Of a stretch of DNA of 33,816 nucleotides, positions 22,610 to 31,981 are shown piece by piece; within the stretch, counting starts at the first letter, position 1, and each line of letters begins with the position of its first letter. This stretch comes from Woeseiaceae bacterium (GTDB taxonomy: Bacteria; Pseudomonadota; Gammaproteobacteria; Steroidobacterales; Woeseiaceae): positions 1-33,816 of the forward strand of contig JALHUQ010000049.1 of assembly GCA_022866645.1 (NCBI GenBank). The letters are read 5' to 3'. The translations under genes were made by a program, and so were the position numbers. A model generated the notes under the pieces. It was not told the DNA's origin. It did no database searches and worked only from the letters and a program-made list of their open reading frames with translations.

Positions 22610-25132
22610 ATGAGTGCATTTAAGGTTCACAGAGGTCTTCTCGGCATCGTCGCAGCAACGCTGGTGACGCCTGTCATAGCGCAAGACAACATATCGTTCA
22701 TTGAAGAAATTGTCGTCACATCGACCAAGCAAGCAAGGACACTGCAAGAAGTGCCGCTCGCCGTAACGGTCGTCAGCGCTGAGGAACTAAAGCAGTCGCA
22801 AATTCTTGATGTCAAGGATCTGCAATTCCTGGTGCCTTCACTGCGCGTAGGCCAGTTGCAGAGTTCGGGTAACACCAACTTCTTTATCCGTGGCTTTGGT
22901 AACGGCGCCAACAACGCCGGCATCGAGCCGTCGGTGGGTGTCTTCATCGATGGCGTCTATCGTTCGCGCTCCGCATCGGCGCTCAACGACCTGCCGAACC
23001 TCGAGCGCATCGAGGTATTGCGCGGACCACAGAGCACACTGTTCGGCAAGAACGCTTCAGCGGGCGTCATCAGCATCATAACGGCAAAGCCGAGCCTTGA
23101 TGAAACAACGGGTTCCGTCTCGCTGACCGCCGGTGACTACAACCAGTTTATCGTCAAAGGCGACGTTAACGGGCCCTTGTCGGATACCGTTGGCTTCAGT
23201 CTGTCTGGCAGTTACAACCAGCGCGATGGTTACTACGAGAATCTTGCCGGCGGTGACCCGTTGGGTGAACTCAATCGCTACGGCGTACGTGGCCAGTTGT
23301 TATTCGCTCCCTCTGATGCGCTCGAAGTTCGGGTCATCGCTGATTATTCGAATTTCGACGAAGCCTGCTGTGGTGTCGCCAACTTGCAGAGCGGACCAAC
23401 GGCTGGAGCTATTGTCGCTATCGGCGGCAACCTGGTGCCGAATGCACCTTTCGCCTACCAGGGCTATTACGATTTCACACCGGTCAACGAAGTCGAGAAC
23501 AGCGGCGCATCAGTGCAATTCGACTACGACTTCAACGATTCGGCGACGCTGACATCGATCACTTCCATGCGTAATCTGGCGCGATTCGAAAACGGCGACG
23601 TCGACTTCACGAGCGCGGCATTGATCGATCCTTCCAGCGGCAATCTGACCGATGTTGATATCGATACATTTACACAGGAGTTTCGTCTGGCCGGATCGAC
23701 GGAGCGCTTGGATTGGATGGTCGGCGCGTACTTTTTCGATGAGAAAATAGATCAACGTACGGGCCTCGTCTACGGTCCGGGATTCCGCCCGTATGCCGAT
23801 ATACTCTCGCAGGGCGTGCCGGGCAATTCCATACTGAATGTATTCGAACTCCTCGGGGGAATGACGCCCGGAACGCTGTTTGGCCCAGGTCAGGGTTTGA
23901 TCGAACTATCGACCATGGACGACCAGGCGTTTTCGGTTTTTGCGCAGGTCGACATCGACTTGGGCGACCGGGCGACGCTGACGCTCGGCGCCAACTACAC
24001 CGAGGATGAGAAAGACGTCAACTTCAATTCGACGCAAACTGACGTATTCTCGGCGCTGCCCAGAGCCGCATTCCAGGCGGTTGGTCAGGCCGTGATATTT
24101 AACGCCCTTGAGACTGCCGACCCCGGAAATCCAGCCAATGGGCCAACGGCCGCGTTTCTGAGCACAATACAATGTTCAGCAACAAACCCGCCGCCGGCGT
24201 GTAACCCGGTGTTCGGGCTGCAAGCACTTCAGTTCCTGCCGCCGAACATCAGTTTTCCGAACTCCGTTGAAACGGGCAATACGAAAGACGATGACACGAC
24301 CTGGACCGTGCGGCTTGCCTTCGACCTCACGGACGATGTCAACGTCTACGCGAGTGCGGGCACGGGATTCAAGGCCAGCTCATGGAACCTGTCGCGTGAT
24401 TCGCGTCCGTTCGCAAGCGATCAACAGGCTCTGGAAGACGCTGGTCTGACCGCCGGCACGCCGAACCTGAATTACACACAGCGTTACGCGCAGCCCGAAT
24501 CGGCAACAGTGTACGAATTGGGCCTGAAAGGTAGCTGGGATACTATCGCTATGAATCTCGCGATTTTCGATCAGGAAATCGAGAACTTTCAGTCCAACAT
24601 TTTCGTCGGCACTGGCTTCCAACTGTTGAACGCCGGCAAACAATCGACGACTGGCCTGGAGGTCGATTTCCGTTGGCAGCCAACTGACTCATTCCAGGGA
24701 ACGCTTGCCGCGACTTACCTCGATCCTCTGTACGACTCGTTCCCGACGGCGTCGTGCGTGGGGGGTGACTGTGACCTTAGTGGCACCAAGCCGCCTGGCA
24801 TCAGTGAGCTGAGTGTCGTCGCTTCCGGCACTTTCAATTTCAACGTCGGCAACGCTTCAGCCTTTATCCGCGGCGAGTACATCTACGAGGACGAAGTGCG
24901 GGTTATCGAGAACGTACCTGCAAACGTTGCCTCGCGCGAAGTCAGCACGTTCAACGCAAGCTTCGGTCTTGCCTGGGATAATGGCTTCGAGGCCATGCTC
25001 TGGGGTCGTAACCTTAATAACGACGAGTATTTGCTGAGCGCGTTCCCGTCGGTCGCGCAAAGCGGCAGCTACTCAGGCTACCCGAATCAGCCAGCAACCT
25101 ATGGCGTGACGGTGCGCAAGTACTTCGACTAG
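22610..25132 (+). CDS. TonB-dependent outer-membrane receptor
   Basis: This 840-residue outer-membrane transporter imports a scarce ligand using TonB/ExbBD energy. A signal peptide (RGLLGIVAATLVTPVIA) precedes a TonB-box-like EEIVVTSTK near residue 30. The plug domain follows (VPLAVTVVSAEEL, FFIRGFGNGANN, GVFIDGVYRSRS, LERIEVLRGPQSTLFGKNAS). The rest is a 22-strand barrel, ending YPNQPATYGVTVRKYF. The sequence style (long Asn/Asp-rich loops, Cys pairs such as ACCG and SCVGGDC) is like the large, varied receptors of aquatic Proteobacteria, not classical siderophore receptors. The substrate cannot be inferred, and no transport or catabolic genes lie beside it. A GGGGG ribosome site precedes the ATG and a strong terminator follows, so it is monocistronic. 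Confidence 0.93.
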   Translation: MSAFKVHRGLLGIVAATLVTPVIAQDNISFIEEIVVTSTKQARTLQEVPLAVTVVSAEELKQSQILDVKDLQFLVPSLRVGQLQSSGNTNFFIRGFGNGANNAGIEPSVGVFIDGVYRSRSASALNDLPNLERIEVLRGPQSTLFGKNASAGVISIITAKPSLDETTGSVSLTAGDYNQFIVKGDVNGPLSDTVGFSLSGSYNQRDGYYENLAGGDPLGELNRYGVRGQLLFAPSDALEVRVIADYSNFDEACCGVANLQSGPTAGAIVAIGGNLVPNAPFAYQGYYDFTPVNEVENSGASVQFDYDFNDSATLTSITSMRNLARFENGDVDFTSAALIDPSSGNLTDVDIDTFTQEFRLAGSTERLDWMVGAYFFDEKIDQRTGLVYGPGFRPYADILSQGVPGNSILNVFELLGGMTPGTLFGPGQGLIELSTMDDQAFSVFAQVDIDLGDRATLTLGANYTEDEKDVNFNSTQTDVFSALPRAAFQAVGQAVIFNALETADPGNPANGPTAAFLSTIQCSATNPPPACNPVFGLQALQFLPPNISFPNSVETGNTKDDDTTWTVRLAFDLTDDVNVYASAGTGFKASSWNLSRDSRPFASDQQALEDAGLTAGTPNLNYTQRYAQPESATVYELGLKGSWDTIAMNLAIFDQEIENFQSNIFVGTGFQLLNAGKQSTTGLEVDFRWQPTDSFQGTLAATYLDPLYDSFPTASCVGGDCDLSGTKPPGISELSVVASGTFNFNVGNASAFIRGEYIYEDEVRVIENVPANVASREVSTFNASFGLAWDNGFEAMLWGRNLNNDEYLLSAFPSVAQSGSYSGYPNQPATYGVTVRKYFD

Positions 25133-25157
25133 CAAGCTTGCTTATGGCTACAGGAAG

Positions 25158-25186
25158 ACGGGCTCCGAAAGGGGCCCGTTTTTTTT
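25158..25186 (+). terminator. Rho-independent terminator of the TonB-dependent receptor gene
   Basis: ACGGGCTCC (25158-25166) pairs with GGGGCCCGT (25171-25179), including one G-T pair, around a GAAA tetraloop. An eight-T run follows (25179-25186). It lies 26 bases after the receptor stop. Confidence 0.92.
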
Positions 25187-25216
25187 GACGACCTGGATCG
25201 CGAGTTCGTCTGCCGC

Positions 25217-26224
25217 TCACGGGCTGTCACCGCAGCGCTGCAGGCAGAGGTCAATTTGTTCGATGAGCGCAGCCGATCTCACTGCATCCATCGTCAAATC
25301 CACAGGGACGTACCAATATTGATCGGGAAGATCTCGCCCGACTTTGACGGCATCTTTCTCGGTCATGAAGACATTGAAATCATCGCCAAACTGCAGATCC
25401 GCTTTGCTGAGCGCCGCGTGGTCCGGAAAACTGTGCTCGATGACCTGAATTCCGTGCGTGCGCAGCAAATCAAAAAACCGTTTCGGATTTCCGATACCGG
25501 CAACGGCGTGCACGGTAGTATCTTTAAATCCCTGCAGCGGGCGCGCTAATGAACCATTCAAACGAGTCGCCTCGCGCGCTACCAATTCAAACGCGATAGC
25601 GCCCGGAAGCTCGGTCGTGCCGTTGACCAGCACCTGATCGACACTCTGCAGTCGTTCCGGAGCTTCCCTGAGCGGCCCTGCAGGCAACAAACGGCGATTG
25701 CCTAATCCACGTTCGCCATCGACAACACAGATCTCGAAGTCGCGTTGCAGACGCAGGTGCTGCAATCCATCGTCGGCAATAATGACATCGACGCCATCGT
25801 CGACCAGCATGGCCGCCGCTCTGACCCGATCCGAATCGACGGCAACCGGACAGCGTGCTCGACGTGCCAGCAGGACCGGCTCGTCTCCGACGACCGCGGC
25901 GTCGCTGTCGATATCGACTCGCATCGAGGTACCCGATTTGCTGCCGCCGTAGCCGCGACTCACAATGCCTGGCGTGTAGCCCTTCGCGCGCAATTCATTG
26001 ACCAGCCAAATGACGGTCGGCGTTTTACCGGTGCCACCTGCCGTGATATTGCCGACGACAATGACCGGTGCGTGGGCTTTGCAGGTACGAAATAAGCCGC
26101 AACGAAACAGCAGTGATCGCAGGCTGAGCAGCAGCCAATACAGTCCACTGAGTGGCAGCAATACCCAACCTGATGCCGCACCGTCGTACCAGACTCTGTG
26201 TATCCATCGGTAGGTCGCGCTCAC
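25217..26224 (-). CDS. lpxK: Tetraacyldisaccharide 4'-kinase (lipid A biosynthesis)
   Basis: LpxK (335 residues) phosphorylates the 4' position of the lipid A disaccharide at the inner face of the cytoplasmic membrane. A hydrophobic N-terminal membrane helix (SGWVLLPLSGLYWLLLSLRS) is followed by the P-loop VVGNITAGGTGKTPT at about 57-70. Later parts (GIVSRGYGG, VIIADDGLQHLRLQRD, VDGERGLGNRRLLPAGPLRE) are highly typical. GTG at 26224 gives the expected short lead-in (IHRVWYDGA). It follows msbA by nine bases in the same direction, a near-universal pair in gammaproteobacteria. Nothing appears damaged. Confidence 0.96.
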   Translation of the reverse strand: MSATYRWIHRVWYDGAASGWVLLPLSGLYWLLLSLRSLLFRCGLFRTCKAHAPVIVVGNITAGGTGKTPTVIWLVNELRAKGYTPGIVSRGYGGSKSGTSMRVDIDSDAAVVGDEPVLLARRARCPVAVDSDRVRAAAMLVDDGVDVIIADDGLQHLRLQRDFEICVVDGERGLGNRRLLPAGPLREAPERLQSVDQVLVNGTTELPGAIAFELVAREATRLNGSLARPLQGFKDTTVHAVAGIGNPKRFFDLLRTHGIQVIEHSFPDHAALSKADLQFGDDFNVFMTEKDAVKVGRDLPDQYWYVPVDLTMDAVRSAALIEQIDLCLQRCGDSP

Positions 26225-26233
26225 AGCAGAGCA

Positions 26234-27985
26234 CTACGCGTCACTGAATTGCATGCGATACAGCGCGGCATAATGCCCTTCCTGCGCCACCAGCTCAGCG
26301 TGGGTACCGGACTCCACAATTTTTCCGGCATCCAGAACGACAATCTGGTCGGCCTTCTCAACCGTCGACAGCCGGTGAGCGATAACCAGGGTCGTCCTGT
26401 CCTTCATCAGTACATTGAGTGCATCCTGAATACGTCGCTCGGACTGCGTATCGAGTGATGAGGTTGCCTCGTCAAGAATCAGCACCGGTGCATTTTTCAA
26501 CAGCGCCCTGCCGATCGCAATGCGCTGCCGCTGGCCGCCCGACAACAACACGCCACGATCACCCACCATGGTTTCCAATCCACGGGGCAGCTCGTTGGTA
26601 AAGTCGAGTACATGCGCCGCTTCAGCCGCCTTCATCAATTCCTCTTCTGAGTAAGATCTCAATTGCCCATACGCCAGATTATTTCGAATCGTGTCGTTGA
26701 ACAAAATGACGTCCTGACTGACGAGACTGATATTGTTGCGCAGACTAGCCAGCGTGAAATCGCGTATCGATACGTCATCGATCAGGATGTCGCCGGAATC
26801 AAACTCGTAAAACCTTGGCAGCAAACTGACCAATGTCGATTTGCCGCTACCCGAGTGGCCGACGATCGCCAGGGTCTTGCCGGCGCCGATGGAAACAGTG
26901 ATGTTCTCGACGACTGGCGAATCCTCGTCGCCATAAGAAAACCCGACATTGTCGAAGCGAACTCGACCGCGAACACGCTCGATCTCATGGGTACCCGTGT
27001 CTGATTCGTCTTTCTCATCAATAATCATGAACAGGCTGTCGGCGCCGGCGACACCGCGCTGCAGAGTGGCATTGACGTTAGTGATACGCCTTACCGGTTG
27101 CAGCATCAGTGTCATCGCGGAGAAGAAAGAAATAAACTGACCCGGCGAAAGTACGCCTTCGATCGATTGCTTCCCAGCCATGAAAATGACCAGCGCGATG
27201 CCGAACCCGAACACCATCTGCGTAACCGCGACGCCCATCGATCGAACTCGAATGAGTTTGAGATTTTGTTTTCGGTTGCGCTCATCGACGGCGGCCAATC
27301 TGTCGCGTTCGTACTCATAGCCACCAAACGCTTTAACAACCGAATTGCCACGAATGATCTCGTCAGTAACCTGGGTCACCTCACCAACGGTGTCCTGTAT
27401 ACGATTGCTGTAGCGTCGAAACGCAATGCCGAGCAGCCAGACCAGCGCGCCGACTATCGGAATAAGAATGGCGACAAATACCGTCAGTGAAGGACTTTGA
27501 TAAAGCATCACGCCGATAGCGGCGACGACGGTCAGAATATCGCGCACCCCGATCGTTACGACGCTGGTCACCGACTCCGCGACCATCTCCACGTTGTACG
27601 TTAATCTCGACAACAAGGGGCCCGCCGCCTGTCCGTCGAAAAATTTGACCGGCAACGTCAGGAACTTGTTGAATACCTGCCGTCGCAAGTCGCTGATGAC
27701 GCTGCGCCCGATCCACCCGAGCGACGCCTCGGTGGCAAACCCGGACAAACCGCGCAGCATAAATATCACCATGAAAGCCAGCGGTATCCAGCGACCGGAC
27801 TCGACCTGTTTGGCGACCAGGGTATCGTCCATCAGCGGTTGCAACAGATACGCGAGACTCGCTTCAACGACAGCCGTGGCTGTCATGCCCACAACCGCGA
27901 TAAAACCAACCAGCTTGTGCGGTGTCACGTACTGCCAGAGACGGCCGTAGACGACTCGAACTTCAGGACCGATACGCTTACTCAC
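26234..27985 (-). CDS. msbA: Lipid A flippase ABC transporter MsbA
   Basis: MsbA (583 residues) flips core-lipid A across the inner membrane as a homodimer. The N-terminal membrane domain has six helices over about 20-310. The ATPase domain has Walker A GHSGSGKSTLVSLLPRFYE near 372, the Q-loop, signature LLSGGQRQRIAIGRALL near 480, Walker B PVLILDEATSSLD and the H-loop VIAHRLSTVEKA. GTG at 27985 is the chosen start, with a GAGGG about 11 bases upstream. It lies 18 bases after exbD and nine before lpxK, consistent with one comEC-exbB-exbD-msbA-lpxK unit. Close ABC exporters exist, but the lpxK neighbour makes MsbA the best call. Confidence 0.95.
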   Translation of the reverse strand: MSKRIGPEVRVVYGRLWQYVTPHKLVGFIAVVGMTATAVVEASLAYLLQPLMDDTLVAKQVESGRWIPLAFMVIFMLRGLSGFATEASLGWIGRSVISDLRRQVFNKFLTLPVKFFDGQAAGPLLSRLTYNVEMVAESVTSVVTIGVRDILTVVAAIGVMLYQSPSLTVFVAILIPIVGALVWLLGIAFRRYSNRIQDTVGEVTQVTDEIIRGNSVVKAFGGYEYERDRLAAVDERNRKQNLKLIRVRSMGVAVTQMVFGFGIALVIFMAGKQSIEGVLSPGQFISFFSAMTLMLQPVRRITNVNATLQRGVAGADSLFMIIDEKDESDTGTHEIERVRGRVRFDNVGFSYGDEDSPVVENITVSIGAGKTLAIVGHSGSGKSTLVSLLPRFYEFDSGDILIDDVSIRDFTLASLRNNISLVSQDVILFNDTIRNNLAYGQLRSYSEEELMKAAEAAHVLDFTNELPRGLETMVGDRGVLLSGGQRQRIAIGRALLKNAPVLILDEATSSLDTQSERRIQDALNVLMKDRTTLVIAHRLSTVEKADQIVVLDAGKIVESGTHAELVAQEGHYAALYRMQFSDA

Positions 27986-28003
27986 CGTGGCAGGTTTCCC
28001 TCG

Positions 28004-28426
28004 CTACTCGACCGGATCATTGACGGTCGCGATGCTGATATGGGTAAATCCGAGTCGCCCGGCGACGTCCATCGCAGTGACAACGTGCTGGTGTTTGGCG
28101 TTGGCGTCGGCACTGATCGTCAGCGGCAGGCGATTGTCGCCGGCAGATACTTTTTGCAGCGCATTACGAATCGTTTCCGGTCGGTTGTTAATCAATTCGC
28201 GCCCGTTGACCAGGTAGACGCCGGTTGCCGTGATCATAATGTCGATTTGCTCGGCTGGCTCTTCAACGATCGCAGAGCTATCCGCTTGCGGCAAACTGAT
28301 ATTGATTTGCGATTGCTTCACAAAGCTGGTCGACACCATGAAAAAAATCAGCAATAGCAGCACAACATCGATCAACGATGTGAGGTTGACCTCTGGCTGC
28401 GTTCGCACCCGCAGGCTGAGTTTCAT
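28004..28426 (-). CDS. exbD: ExbD/TolR-family proton-channel subunit
   Basis: This 140-residue inner-membrane protein has one transmembrane helix with the proton-carrying Asp20 in SLIDVVLLLLIFFMVSTSF and a periplasmic domain (about 40-140). With ExbB it converts proton-motive force into motion of TonB or a related partner. It overlaps exbB by four bases (ATGA) and precedes msbA. ExbB/ExbD pairs beside msbA-lpxK are common in gammaproteobacteria. Whether this pair energises TonB (for example for the receptor 3 kb away), or serves another envelope task, cannot be told. TolR is less likely because no tolA, tolB or pal is present. Confidence 0.9.
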   Translation of the reverse strand: MKLSLRVRTQPEVNLTSLIDVVLLLLIFFMVSTSFVKQSQINISLPQADSSAIVEEPAEQIDIMITATGVYLVNGRELINNRPETIRNALQKVSAGDNRLPLTISADANAKHQHVVTAMDVAGRLGFTHISIATVNDPVE

Positions 28427-29043
28427 TTTTTGCTCTTCTCACTTCGTCGATGCAGTGCCTCAACAAGTTTGATGGCTTCTTTTTCCATGTCGACGACCAG
28501 CGTATCGACGCGTGTTCGGTAGTAGCGGTAGCCGATCAATGCCGGAATGGCCACAGTCAAACCCGCGGCAGTTGTGATCAAGGCTTCGGCAATGCCGCCG
28601 GCAAGCACGGTCGGATCACCAACGCCGTGCGTCGTAATCGCCGAAAATACCTTGACCATGCCGATGACCGTGCCCAGCAGTCCGAGTAATGGGCTGATCG
28701 CGGCAACGGTACCCAGGGTCTCAAGATAACGTTCCAGCTCGTGGACAACATGACGGCCGGTATCCTCGATTGAATCTTTCAGGACGGCACGTTCGCGATC
28801 ACGGTTGATCAGGCCGGCCGCGAGTATCTGTCCGAGTGGCGATCCCTGGTGCAGCGTCTGGATCTGCTTCTGATCCAGCTGGTCTTTCTTGACCCATCCC
28901 CACACCTTGCTGGTGAGATCTTCCGGGATGACGCGCTTTTGTTGCAGTGTCCAGAAACGCTCGAGAATAATGCCCATGGCGATGATGGCGCACAGGATAA
29001 TGGGCAGCATCAGCCAGCCACCCGATTTGACTATCTCAACCAT
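28423..29043 (-). CDS. exbB: ExbB/TolQ/MotA-family proton-channel protein
   Basis: This 206-residue protein has three membrane helices: about 11-28 (LMLPIILCAIIAMGIILERF) and a pair at about 105-195 (AAISPLLGLLGTVIGMVKVF, LITTAAGLTVAIPALIGY). The small-residue-rich second and third helices with conserved Thr and Pro are the ExbB/TolQ signature. I place the start at ATG 29043, with AGGTT upstream. A longer frame to 29238 would add 65 residues without family character and overlap comEC. Partner of the next gene, exbD, with overlapping stop/start. Probable fourth-from-last gene of the comEC-lpxK run. Confidence 0.92.
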   Translation of the reverse strand: MVEIVKSGGWLMLPIILCAIIAMGIILERFWTLQQKRVIPEDLTSKVWGWVKKDQLDQKQIQTLHQGSPLGQILAAGLINRDRERAVLKDSIEDTGRHVVHELERYLETLGTVAAISPLLGLLGTVIGMVKVFSAITTHGVGDPTVLAGGIAEALITTAAGLTVAIPALIGYRYYRTRVDTLVVDMEKEAIKLVEALHRRSEKSKK

Positions 29044-29101
29044 AAGAACCTGAATCTGGGAGGAAAATGGAAATATACAGTGACAGCGCCAAAAATTCTC
29101 C

Positions 29102-31405
29102 CTAAAGCGCTGCAGAATCGTGCCAGAAACGTTGTCGCCGCAGCCTTTCCTGGCGCAACAGACTGACTCCATCCCTCGCGCAGAGCCTGAAACTGATAGC
29201 ACCGGAGCTCGCGGTATCCAGCACGAGCGCGCCACCACCCGCCCAGCGCTCTGTCACACGTTCTTTGGGAAAGCCCCAGCGGTTGGCATGCCCGACCGAC
29301 GCGATCGCGAGATCAGGACTCAGACGACTGACGAATGGCGGGCTGGAGGACGTCAGGCTACCGTGATGTGGAATCAGGACCACGCTCGCTGCGGCTAAAG
29401 GCTCTCGCGCCAACAGGATTTTTTCCCCTGCAAGCTCGATATCACCGGTCAGGACAAGTCGATATGGCCCCACGCTAATAGCCAGCACACACGATGCGTC
29501 ATTACCGAGCAATCCGGCATTGGCGGGTGGATGCAAAATCTCGAAAGTTGCACCGTCGGCATGCCAGATCTGTCCGGCGGTGCAGTCGAATACCTTTTGG
29601 CCGACGTCTGCAAGCGGCTCCCCGGCGAGAATCCGGCCAACCTCGATCTCGCGTACCATCGCTGCTACGCCCCCGGCGTGATCATCATCGGCGTGCGAAA
29701 CGACCAGCCAATCGAGTACCGCTATCCCGCGGTAGCGCAGGAACGGCAATAGCAGTTGTTCTGCAGCACTGCCGCCGCCTCGATAGCTTGCGCCCGTGTC
29801 AAATACCAGCGTGTGCTGCCGGCTTTGCACGACCACAGCCAGTCCCTGCCCCACATCCAGCACGTGCGTATCGATACAGGCGCTCGGTGGTGGAGCAGGT
29901 TTGTACAGTAGCAAGGCCATGACAGCTAACACGGCCACCCAGCGGCCCGGCCAGCCGCGTGGCAGGATAATCCAAAGCACTGGCAGAAAAATGACACACA
30001 TCATTTTGCTGTCGAACCCGTCGACGCCCGAAACGAAACCGTCGGTGATCGGGAGATGCGCGAACTCGATGATGACCCGTTCAATGACGCCCACGCTCGC
30101 CGCAGACAGTTGCAGCAGGACGAGACTTGCCGAGTCCCAGAGGGGCTCGATTACCATGCTGGCCAGCGTCAGGGGAACGGTGATCAGACTGAAGACCGGC
30201 ACCGTAATCAGGTTCACCGCCGGCGCAACAAGACTCAGCCGCTGGAAGACCAGCACCGTCAGTGGCATCAGTCCAAACAGCAGGACAAACTGCATATGAA
30301 CGAGTTGGCGGACCATGGATGCAGGCCTCGCGACGTAAGCAGGACCGTCGAAAGGACGTAAATAGATGCTGACAAGAAATATCAAAAGCGCGACAGCGCC
30401 GAAAGACAGGCTGAATCCTGGCGTCATCGTTGACACGGGATCCAGAATGAATATCAGCATAGCGGCCAGCGCGACGATTCGCACTGGGTCAGGACGTCGC
30501 CGGCCCAGAAGTGCGACTGCGGCCAGTGCCAGCATGATCGTCGCGCGCTGCGATGGTACCGCCAGGCCGGACAGGCAGGCGTAGGCCACGGCCATTCCAA
30601 GCGCCGCGATAGTCGCCTGGTCGAGATGATTACCGCGAAAACGACAGCCGCCCGACAATAGAGTGAAGACTGTGAATGCGGCCGCCGCCGCCAGTCCAAT
30701 ATGCAGACCGGAGATGGCCATCAGGTGGCTGCTGCCGGTTTTCGCGTACCGATCCCATTGCTCACGCGAAATGAGATGCCGCGCCCCGACGCCGATCGCT
30801 GCGAGCACCGGCTGCGAGGCTTTGCCCGCCTTTTCGGCGCGCGACACAAAGTCGCGTCGGTAGGCGTCCAGTGGTGACAGGGAGCCGCGCTCCAACAACC
30901 GATTTCGCTTGCCGCTGACGATGTAGCCCGCGGCATGCAGTTTTTCCCGAAACATCCAGTCTTCAAGGCTGAACAGTCCCGGATTGCTATTGCCACGCGG
31001 CCGCCGCAAGCGCACTTCGAGTTCCCAGATGTCACCGATTTGCGGCAACTCCGGCGGATCGATCCAACTGACACGCGACCGCGGCGGAATCCTCGCGTCG
31101 TCGATGGGCTTGATCAGCATCGATACCGAGGCGCCCGTTAGCTTGGGAAAGTCAGCTATGCGCACGCTCGCCATCATGCTGTCGCCCGCGAATCGTGGCT
31201 CGAGTCGCGCATCAATGATGTTGTTGGCTGCGTGTACAAAAAGGCTGAACCCCAAGAGCAGGAAAGCGATCCACCGTGCACGCCGAATGAAAAAAATCAA
31301 AATTATCGCAACAAAAAGCAGCTTGCAGAGGTCAGAGTCTAAACGAACCCTGTTATGCTGCGCCGCGAAGCCGCCCGCCAGAACCAGCAGGCAAATTCGC
31401 ATCAT
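29102..31405 (-). CDS. comEC: ComEC/Rec2-family DNA-uptake channel protein
   Basis: This protein of about 767 residues forms the inner-membrane channel that brings single-stranded DNA into the cytoplasm during transformation. Two short hydrophobic segments at the N-terminus precede an OB-like DUF4131 region (IGDIWELEVRLRRPRGNSNP, LFSLEDWMF). The Competence domain follows with many helices (HLMAISGLHIGLAAA is the classic motif). The C-terminal metallo-beta-lactamase-like domain from about 510 (HVLDVGQGLAVVVQ) keeps the HADDDHAGG metal motif. ATG at 31405 fits the usual start; TTG at 31429 and ATG at 31402 are alternatives. It is divergent from the DUF2062 gene and lies 58 bases before exbB. 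Pilus genes for uptake are not in this window. Confidence 0.93.
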   Translation of the reverse strand: MMRICLLVLAGGFAAQHNRVRLDSDLCKLLFVAIILIFFIRRARWIAFLLLGFSLFVHAANNIIDARLEPRFAGDSMMASVRIADFPKLTGASVSMLIKPIDDARIPPRSRVSWIDPPELPQIGDIWELEVRLRRPRGNSNPGLFSLEDWMFREKLHAAGYIVSGKRNRLLERGSLSPLDAYRRDFVSRAEKAGKASQPVLAAIGVGARHLISREQWDRYAKTGSSHLMAISGLHIGLAAAAAFTVFTLLSGGCRFRGNHLDQATIAALGMAVAYACLSGLAVPSQRATIMLALAAVALLGRRRPDPVRIVALAAMLIFILDPVSTMTPGFSLSFGAVALLIFLVSIYLRPFDGPAYVARPASMVRQLVHMQFVLLFGLMPLTVLVFQRLSLVAPAVNLITVPVFSLITVPLTLASMVIEPLWDSASLVLLQLSAASVGVIERVIIEFAHLPITDGFVSGVDGFDSKMMCVIFLPVLWIILPRGWPGRWVAVLAVMALLLYKPAPPPSACIDTHVLDVGQGLAVVVQSRQHTLVFDTGASYRGGGSAAEQLLLPFLRYRGIAVLDWLVVSHADDDHAGGVAAMVREIEVGRILAGEPLADVGQKVFDCTAGQIWHADGATFEILHPPANAGLLGNDASCVLAISVGPYRLVLTGDIELAGEKILLAREPLAAASVVLIPHHGSLTSSSPPFVSRLSPDLAIASVGHANRWGFPKERVTERWAGGGALVLDTASSGAISFRLCARDGVSLLRQERLRRQRFWHDSAAL

Positions 31406-31453
31406 CGTTGTCGTATTTTTCAGCACCAACCATCAAAACCGGACCACCCGTCA

Positions 31454-31981
31454 ATGCCAAGACGCTTTTTCAGGAAATTCGCGTTCAAACGCCATCACGT
31501 CAGTGAGCAGTGGTTCATGACGCCGTTTCGGCATTTGCTGCACGACCACAATTTGTGGGGCATACGCCGACGGACGGTCGTGCCGGCGTTCGCGATCGGC
31601 CTGTTCATCGCCTTCATGCCTACGCCTGGCCACACACTGACGGCTGCGCTACTGGCGCTGGGCCTGCGAATCAATATTCCGGTGGCTGCGTTAACAACCT
31701 GGGTCTCGAACCCGGTGACGATGGGGCCGATGTATTACTTTGCCTATCGTTTCGGCCGCAGCCTCCTCGACACGCCTTTACGACAATTCAAGTTTGAAAT
31801 GTCGTGGGACTGGGTAACGCACACGTTTGTGACGATATGGCAGCCGATGTTGCTGGGCTGCATTATTTTGGGGGCCACCGCGGCGCTTGTAGGCTACGTC
31901 ACGCTGGACCTGCTTTGGCGATCGTCAATAGCCGACTACAAATCCCGCAAACAAGACAGCCGCCGCGATCGCGAATCCTAA
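31454..31981 (+). CDS. DUF2062 membrane protein
   Basis: This 175-residue membrane protein of unknown function belongs to the DUF2062 family. Its marks are FAIGLFIAFMPTPGHTLTAA, TWVSNPVTMGPMYYFAYRFG and a final membrane helix (MLLGCIILGATAALVGYVTL), with a basic N-terminus (MPRRFFRKFAFKRHH) and a basic tail. About three membrane segments are predicted. DUF2062 genes next to comEC and lolCD are a stable gammaproteobacterial feature, but no role is established to my knowledge. Its stop overlaps the lolD stop on the other strand (CTAA). ATG at 31454 was chosen because the family motif starts soon after it. Confidence 0.88.
   Translation: MPRRFFRKFAFKRHHVSEQWFMTPFRHLLHDHNLWGIRRRTVVPAFAIGLFIAFMPTPGHTLTAALLALGLRINIPVAALTTWVSNPVTMGPMYYFAYRFGRSLLDTPLRQFKFEMSWDWVTHTFVTIWQPMLLGCIILGATAALVGYVTLDLLWRSSIADYKSRKQDSRRDRES

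Noticed and set aside
22420..22623. 67-codon + strand frame before the TonB-dependent receptor
   Set aside because: No family-like sequence or ribosome site, and it overlaps the receptor start; better read as promoter region.
29044..29238. N-terminal extension of exbB by 65 residues
   Set aside because: The extension overlaps the end of comEC and lacks ExbB features; the ATG at 29043 has a ribosome site and matches the family start.
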